Assembly (NCBI GenBank): GCA_040235415.1
Contig: JBECKR010000090.1
Span: 1-17,865 of the forward strand
Reading direction: 5' to 3'
Source of the DNA: JBECKR01 sp040235415
Lineage (GTDB): Bacteria; Acidobacteriota; Polarisedimenticolia; Polarisedimenticolales; Polarisedimenticolaceae
DNA length: 17,865 bases
The notes below the pieces were generated by a model. The model ran no database searches. It was not told where the DNA came from and was given only the letters and a program-made list of their open reading frames with translations. The position numbers and the translations under genes were made by a program. Position 1 is the first letter of the stretch; the number at the start of each line of letters is the position of its first letter. Below are positions 14,387 through 17,865 of the stretch, in pieces.

Positions 14387-15916
14387 CTACATCTTACGGG
14401 TGCGCTCCAGGATGTCCTTGAGGTTGTCGACGATCTCGTCACGGCGGGAGTCGGTGAAGCCGAGGATCGACTGCAGCGCCTCGCCGATGGTCGGGATGTA
14501 CTTCTCGATGTAGGCCTTCTTGCGGGCGGCCTCCGCGAGCCGCTTGCGAGTGCGCACGAACGCTCCCAGGCGCCGGCCGGCCTCCATCAGCGCCAGCCGA
14601 ATCTCCTTCACGATGTCCGGGTACGAGGCGACGGCCTCCTTCGACTCGGAAGTGAACGGGACCCACACCGACGCGATGTGGACCATCAGGATCAACGGGC
14701 CGGCCGGTAGCGCCCCGCGGGCCTGCTGCAGGCCGTACTTCTTCCAGTCGATGCCGACCGCGGACTTCGTGATCGCGCACGCGGACTGCTGGTACTGCAG
14801 CGGCACGCGGTTGGCGAAGCGGTACAGCTCGATCGGCTCGTCGCCCGGCAGCTTGCCGCCGTAGGCCAAGCCGACCTCGATCTGGAACGGGTTTCCGCGG
14901 TACACCGCCGGGGGACGCGTCACGGTGGTGTAGAACTCGGCCTCGATCCGTTGCTCGAGGCCGCGCTGCAGCAGCTCCTCGCCGATCGGCGACAGGCACG
15001 CGGTCGGCGGCGCCATGATCTTGACCTTCGGGATGGCTCGGAACAGCAGCTCGACCTGAGCGGTCGACAGCCGCTTCGGGCTGGCCTCGGCCCGGACGCC
15101 CGCGACGTCGCAGATCTGCTCCGCCACGGCGTGGCTCACCCGGCTGAAATCGGCCATCAGGGCGGAGCGGACGTTGCGCGCCGACGTCTCCTTCATCATT
15201 CGAATGAGCGCGCCGAGCTCGACGCCGTACGGATGCGGCTTGATCTCCCTCGCCTCGCGCGGGAGCTCCTTCGTGACGCGCTCGAACAGCCGGGCGTCGT
15301 CCTTGGGCGGGAGGTAGCGGATGGAGGCGTGGGGGTTGGCGAGCGCGGTTTGCTCGACGTAGTCGTCGACCGAGCGCCGGCCCTTCTTGTAGACCGCCTC
15401 GAGCTGCATCGCGACGCGGGTCCCGTGATCGCGATCCCACTCGATCGTCTCGTCGCGCTGGACCACCGGCTCGTTCTTCTGCGTGTCGAGCGCGATCGCG
15501 AACAGGTGCGCGGGCTGCCGCCTGCCGGTGCGCGAGACGATCTCGACCGGCTGGCCGGTCGTGAGCTGCGCGTACATCCCGGCCGCCGAGATCCCGATCC
15601 CCTGCTGTCCGCGCTGCTGCTTCATGCGGTGGAACTTGGAGCCGTACAGGAGCTTTCCGAAGATCTTGGGGATCTGCTTGCGCACGATGCCGGGGCCGTT
15701 GTCCTCGACCGCGATCCGGAACCGGTTCTCGGCGACCTCGGCGATCTCGATCACGAGGTCGGGCAGGATCCCCGCCTCCTCGCAGGCGTCGAGCGAGTTG
15801 TCGACCGCCTCCTTGATGGCGGTCAGGAGCGCCTTCTGGGGGTTGTCGAAGCCGAGGAGATGACGGTTCTTCGTGAAGAACTCCGACACCGAGATCTCGC
15901 GCTGGCGCGCCGCCAT
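14387..15916 (-). CDS. top6B: DNA topoisomerase VI subunit B (type IIB, ATPase subunit)
   Basis: The 509-residue protein opens with the conserved QREISVSEFFTKNRHLLGFD and a GHKL ATPase fold: Glu36 and Asn40 in EAVDNSLDACEEAG, DNGPGI (72-77) and GQQGIGISAAG (103-113). A helix-two-turn-helix region follows KPHPYGV (226-232), then a transducer domain with the WKKYG motif (391-395) typical of Top6B, and a C-terminal helix AYIEKYIPTIGEAL (468-481) that in archaeal Top6B joins the A subunit. Length is close to Sulfolobus Top6B (about 530 residues), without the extra C-terminal domain of some euryarchaeal forms. The enzyme relaxes and decatenates DNA as A2B2; B binds ATP and clamps the second duplex. 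No A subunit gene lies on either side in the window. The ATG at 15916 has GAGGG 10 nt upstream; an in-frame upstream ORF complicates the start. Confidence 0.93.
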   Translation of the reverse strand: MAARQREISVSEFFTKNRHLLGFDNPQKALLTAIKEAVDNSLDACEEAGILPDLVIEIAEVAENRFRIAVEDNGPGIVRKQIPKIFGKLLYGSKFHRMKQQRGQQGIGISAAGMYAQLTTGQPVEIVSRTGRRQPAHLFAIALDTQKNEPVVQRDETIEWDRDHGTRVAMQLEAVYKKGRRSVDDYVEQTALANPHASIRYLPPKDDARLFERVTKELPREAREIKPHPYGVELGALIRMMKETSARNVRSALMADFSRVSHAVAEQICDVAGVRAEASPKRLSTAQVELLFRAIPKVKIMAPPTACLSPIGEELLQRGLEQRIEAEFYTTVTRPPAVYRGNPFQIEVGLAYGGKLPGDEPIELYRFANRVPLQYQQSACAITKSAVGIDWKKYGLQQARGALPAGPLILMVHIASVWVPFTSESKEAVASYPDIVKEIRLALMEAGRRLGAFVRTRKRLAEAARKKAYIEKYIPTIGEALQSILGFTDSRRDEIVDNLKDILERTRKM

Positions 15917-15943
15917 CGAGTGCGCGCCCTCGCGCCGCGGGGG

Positions 15944-16048
15944 CTACGCGCGGTGCGGGGGGGGCGCCGCCTCGGGCTCCGGCGCGGAAGCGTCGAACAG
16001 ACTCGACTGTGCGGTCGTGGACCGGATCGCGGTCTTTTTGGAACTCAT
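15944..16048 (-). CDS. Short ORF upstream of and in frame with top6B (leader peptide or broken N-terminus)
   Basis: ATG at 16048-16046 is preceded by a strong AAGGAGGT, better than the site before the annotated top6B start. It encodes 34 residues, beginning MSSKKTAIRSTT and ending in an Ala/Pro-rich stretch, then TAG (15946-15944). The frame is the same as top6B, and only nine codons separate the TAG from the top6B ATG. It could be a translated leader that couples to top6B, or the true N-terminal extension interrupted by one nonsense change or sequencing error. An 8-C run lies within it. Confidence 0.4.
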   Translation of the reverse strand: MSSKKTAIRSTTAQSSLFDASAPEPEAAPPPHRA

Positions 16049-16106
16049 CGGGGGCTCGCGACCTCCTTGATGCCCGCGGCGCGCCGCCGGCCGGCAAACG
16101 CGGCGC

Positions 16107-16115
16107 ATTCTAGCA
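16107..16115 (-). promoter_or_regulatory. Extended -10 promoter for the top6B unit
   Basis: On the minus strand TGCTAGAAT (16115-16107) is an extended -10 box. Transcription would start near 16100, about 50 nt before the ribosome binding site and ATG of the short upstream ORF. No -35 match is visible at the usual distance. Confidence 0.5.
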
Positions 16116-16140
16116 GCCGCGCGGCCGCCCCCGATTCGTT

Positions 16141-16146
16141 TAGAAT
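16141..16146 (+). promoter_or_regulatory. -10 promoter element of the DUF2085 gene
   Basis: TAGAAT ends 8 nt before the ATG at 16155, the same distance as the TAAGAT before the ABC pair. There is no ribosome binding site between, so a leaderless or near-leaderless mRNA is likely. It is back to back with the minus-strand TAGAAT at 16112-16107. Confidence 0.5.
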
Positions 16147-16154
16147 CACGCGTG

Positions 16155-16700
16155 ATGCCCAGCGATGCGATGGAGCTTCGCGGCGCCCTCGGGCGGCCGC
16201 ACGTCCCCCGGCGGGCGGTCGCGCTCGCCGCGCTCGCGGCGGCGGCGTTCCTCGCGGGTCTCGTCGCGGCGCCGCTTCTCGAGCCCGGATACCCGTTCGC
16301 GGCCCGGCTGCTGCGGGCGGCGTACGCGCCGTTGTGCCACCAGATGCCGGAACGTAGCCTCGACCTCGAGGGCGCGCCGCTCGCGGTCTGCGCGCGTTGC
16401 GCGGGGCTCTACGCCGGCGGGTTCCTGGGGCCCCTCGCGGGGCTGCTCGGCGGGGCACGGCTCGAGCGCGTCCCGCGGGCGGCATTCGTCGCGGCGGTGC
16501 TGCCGACCGCGATCGACGCCGTGCTGCCGTGGCTCGGCCTGCCGCAGCTCGGCAATCTCGCGCGATTCGGGGTCGCGATCCCGGCGGGGGTGGCGTGCGG
16601 CGGGCTCCTGGCGATCGGCGTCGGCGACCTCGCGGAGATGCTCGTCGAGCGGTCGCGACGCGGCGTCCGCGCCGCACGGGCGGCGGAACGGGCCGGCTGA
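16155..16700 (+). CDS. DUF2085 family membrane protein
   Basis: The 181-residue protein has about four hydrophobic segments (near 20-40, 84-100, 108-130 and 137-160). It carries the family signature CHQMPERS (61-68) followed by CARCAGLYAG (79-88), a Cys-His/Cys-X2-Cys set on one side of the membrane that looks suited to metal or redox chemistry. This pattern matches DUF2085 (PF09858 as I recall), whose function is unknown. The start could be GTG 16152 or ATG 16155. I chose ATG because the -10 box then has the same 8-nt distance as at the ABC gene. An internal ATG at 16170 would also keep all family features. The two small membrane protein genes downstream are on the same strand with gaps of about 30 nt and may be co-transcribed. 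Confidence 0.75.
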   Translation: MPSDAMELRGALGRPHVPRRAVALAALAAAAFLAGLVAAPLLEPGYPFAARLLRAAYAPLCHQMPERSLDLEGAPLAVCARCAGLYAGGFLGPLAGLLGGARLERVPRAAFVAAVLPTAIDAVLPWLGLPQLGNLARFGVAIPAGVACGGLLAIGVGDLAEMLVERSRRGVRAARAAERAG

Positions 16701-16731
16701 GCGACGCGTCGCCCGGCCGAGGAGATCGGGG

Positions 16732-17277
16732 ATGGAACCGACCGCGCCGTCGATGCTCCGGGCGACCGCCCTCGCCGGCGGGCTCACGGGCGCGCTCGCC
16801 GGACTGCCGTACCTCGACGTCGCCAACGGGTGCACTTGCATGTCGCTCGTGTGGGCATGCGGGCTCGTGGCCGCGTTCCTGTACTCACGGGAGGCGGCCG
16901 CGGCGGGGGTCGCGTTCCGCGCCGGCAACGGCGCGACCGTCGGGCTCGTGGCCGGCGCGTTTCACGCGCTGGCGCAGAGCATGGTATCGGCGGCATCGTT
17001 CGCGATCGTCGGCCCGGTCGGCCTGCGCTGGTTCCTCGAGACGTTGAAGGCGCTGCCGGATCTGCCGGCGGACACCGCCGACGCCGTCGACGCGGCGCTC
17101 GCCCAGGTCAACGCGGCGGGTCCGGCCGACGCGCTCGGCGGCTTCTTCCTGACGCTGCTGATCGCCGCGGTGTGCTCGACGGTGGGCGGGCTCGCGGGGG
17201 GCGCCCTGTTCCGCCGGGAGCCGCCGCGACGCACGGCGTTTCCGGAGGCCGAGGATCGAAACGACGCGGGCGCGTGA
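16732..17277 (+). CDS. Small membrane protein, tandem paralog 1, unknown function
   Basis: The 181-residue protein starts at ATG with GGAG 7 nt upstream. It begins MEPTAPS, followed by a glycine-rich first helix, a Cys-containing turn NGCTC (residues 32-36), a second helix ending in FLYSRE, then AGVAFRAGNGA, another helix, a loop with acidic residues and Ala (about 105-130), and a last helix ending GGLAGGALFRRE. There are about four helices in all. It is clearly homologous along its length to the next gene, so the pair arose by duplication. I do not recognise a characterised family, and no catalytic motif is visible. The conserved Cys cluster near the first loop and the glycine zipper-like helices are its main features. 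It is probably in one transcript with the DUF2085 gene (31-nt gap). Confidence 0.7.
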   Translation: MEPTAPSMLRATALAGGLTGALAGLPYLDVANGCTCMSLVWACGLVAAFLYSREAAAAGVAFRAGNGATVGLVAGAFHALAQSMVSAASFAIVGPVGLRWFLETLKALPDLPADTADAVDAALAQVNAAGPADALGGFFLTLLIAAVCSTVGGLAGGALFRREPPRRTAFPEAEDRNDAGA

Positions 17278-17303
17278 CGCCCGCACCAGGAGGAGGCAAC
17301 GAC

Positions 17304-17843
17304 GTGGAACCGAAAGCTCCGTCCATCTGGAAGGCTGCCGCGATCGGCGGCGCGGCCGCGGGGGTCGCCTCGGCGATCCCGTTCGTGAACTGGATCAACT
17401 GCGCCTGCTGCGCCCTCATCATCGGCGGCGGGTTCCTCGCGGCGTTCGTGTACTCGCGCGACTGCGCCGCCGCCGGCGTCGGGTTCCGCGCCGGCAACGG
17501 AGCGTTCGTGGGTCTCGCGGCCGCCCCGATCTACGCGCTCGTCGGTCTGGTCGTCGGCGGTCTGATCCAGATCGCGGTCGGCTTCAGCGTGGAGCGGATC
17601 TTCGACCAGATCGAGCAGATGCCGAACGTGCCGCCCGAGCAGATCGAGGAGGCCCGTCGCTTCGTGGAGCGCGTCGGCACCGGGGGCTTGGCCCTGATCG
17701 CCTTCGTCGTGAACCTCCTGTTCGGGGCGGTGTTCTCGACGGTCGGCGGCTTGATCGGCGGAGCCGCGTTCAAGCGCGAGATCGCGCCGGTGCCCCCGGT
17801 CGCGCCGCCGCCCACGACGCCGCCCACGACGCCGACCGTCTGA
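17304..17843 (+). CDS. Small membrane protein, tandem paralog 2, unknown function
   Basis: The 179-residue protein starts at GTG (17304-17306), with AGGAGGAGG 6 nt upstream fixing that start. It shares with its upstream neighbour the MEP.APS start, a Cys cluster (here NCACC, 32-36), FVYSR, the AAAGVGFRAGNGAFVGL stretch and the terminal FSTVGGLIGGAAFKRE. The central loop differs: here it is more acidic and Gln-rich (FDQIEQMPNVPPEQIEEARRF). It ends in a Pro/Thr-rich tail encoded partly by a 12-bp tandem duplication (17808-17819 and 17820-17831). About four helices are predicted. Function is unknown. The GTG start and strong ribosome binding site suggest it is expressed in its own right. The window ends 22 nt after the stop, so further copies may follow. 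Confidence 0.7.
   Translation: MEPKAPSIWKAAAIGGAAAGVASAIPFVNWINCACCALIIGGGFLAAFVYSRDCAAAGVGFRAGNGAFVGLAAAPIYALVGLVVGGLIQIAVGFSVERIFDQIEQMPNVPPEQIEEARRFVERVGTGGLALIAFVVNLLFGAVFSTVGGLIGGAAFKREIAPVPPVAPPPTTPPTTPTV
17808..17831 (+). repeat. 12-bp tandem duplication in the 3' end of a gene
   Basis: CCGCCCACGACG occurs twice in immediate succession and encodes a repeated Pro-Pro-Thr-Thr unit in the C-terminal tail. It keeps the reading frame and may vary in copy number. Confidence 0.7.
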
Positions 17844-17865
17844 CGGGGGCGTCCGCCGGCGGCCG

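Noticed and set aside
15957..15964. Frameshift in the 8-C run joining the short ORF to top6B
   Set aside because: The short ORF is already in the top6B frame. A one-base change would move it out of that frame, so a frameshift alone does not explain the TAG.
14951..16357. Plus-strand open frame opposite top6B
   Set aside because: Leu/Arg/Asp-rich antisense frame without family features; the minus strand has clear GHKL motifs.

Overview
The window is very GC-rich bacterial chromosomal DNA, densely coded, with no rRNA, tRNA, CRISPR array or transposase that I can see. The content suggests an environmental bacterium that respires extracellular or solid electron acceptors. The phylum cannot be fixed from sequence reading alone. 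An Acidobacteriota-like or deltaproteobacterial-type genome is my best guess, from the many multiheme cytochromes, a bacterial topoisomerase VI B subunit, and TAGAAT-type -10 boxes set directly before start codons.

Region 1 (1-395, minus strand): the start of a lipoprotein gene cut by the window edge, and a clear intrinsic terminator (320-350) that closes the unit upstream of it.

Region 2 (396-10770) is an electron-transfer locus of two divergent units around a 723-bp control region. The minus-strand unit encodes an NHL beta-propeller protein and then a hexaheme cytochrome that closely matches Geobacter OmcS, the subunit of extracellular cytochrome nanowires. The histidine that in OmcS reaches into the neighbouring subunit is conserved. 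The plus-strand unit is a tight operon (gaps of 5-17 nt) encoding a 26-heme cytochrome, a 16-heme cytochrome, a second NHL protein, and a 1008-residue polytopic membrane protein fused to a spermidine-synthase-like domain. The three cytochromes carry 48 CXXCH sites in total. The control region holds two divergent sigma-54-like promoter sequences (3218-3233 minus, 3388-3403 plus) and a leader that can fold into nested helices upstream of the 26-heme gene. A plausible reading, as inference, is one regulated locus that builds a cytochrome filament plus periplasmic or outer-membrane electron carriers and scaffold proteins.

Region 3 (10797-14365): two overlapping ABC exporter half-transporters. Their nucleotide-binding motifs are complementary and asymmetric, so they look like a heterodimeric exporter with one degenerate and one consensus ATP site.

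Region 4 (14366-16048): a 21-bp perfect palindrome exactly fills the gap between the convergent ABC and topoisomerase genes. It is followed on the minus strand by topoisomerase VI subunit B with no A subunit beside it. Upstream lies a short ORF with a strong ribosome binding site, in the same frame as the topoisomerase gene and separated from it by one TAG codon.

Region 5 (16107-17843): divergent TAGAAT promoters, then a DUF2085-type membrane protein gene and two tandem paralogous small membrane proteins of unknown function.
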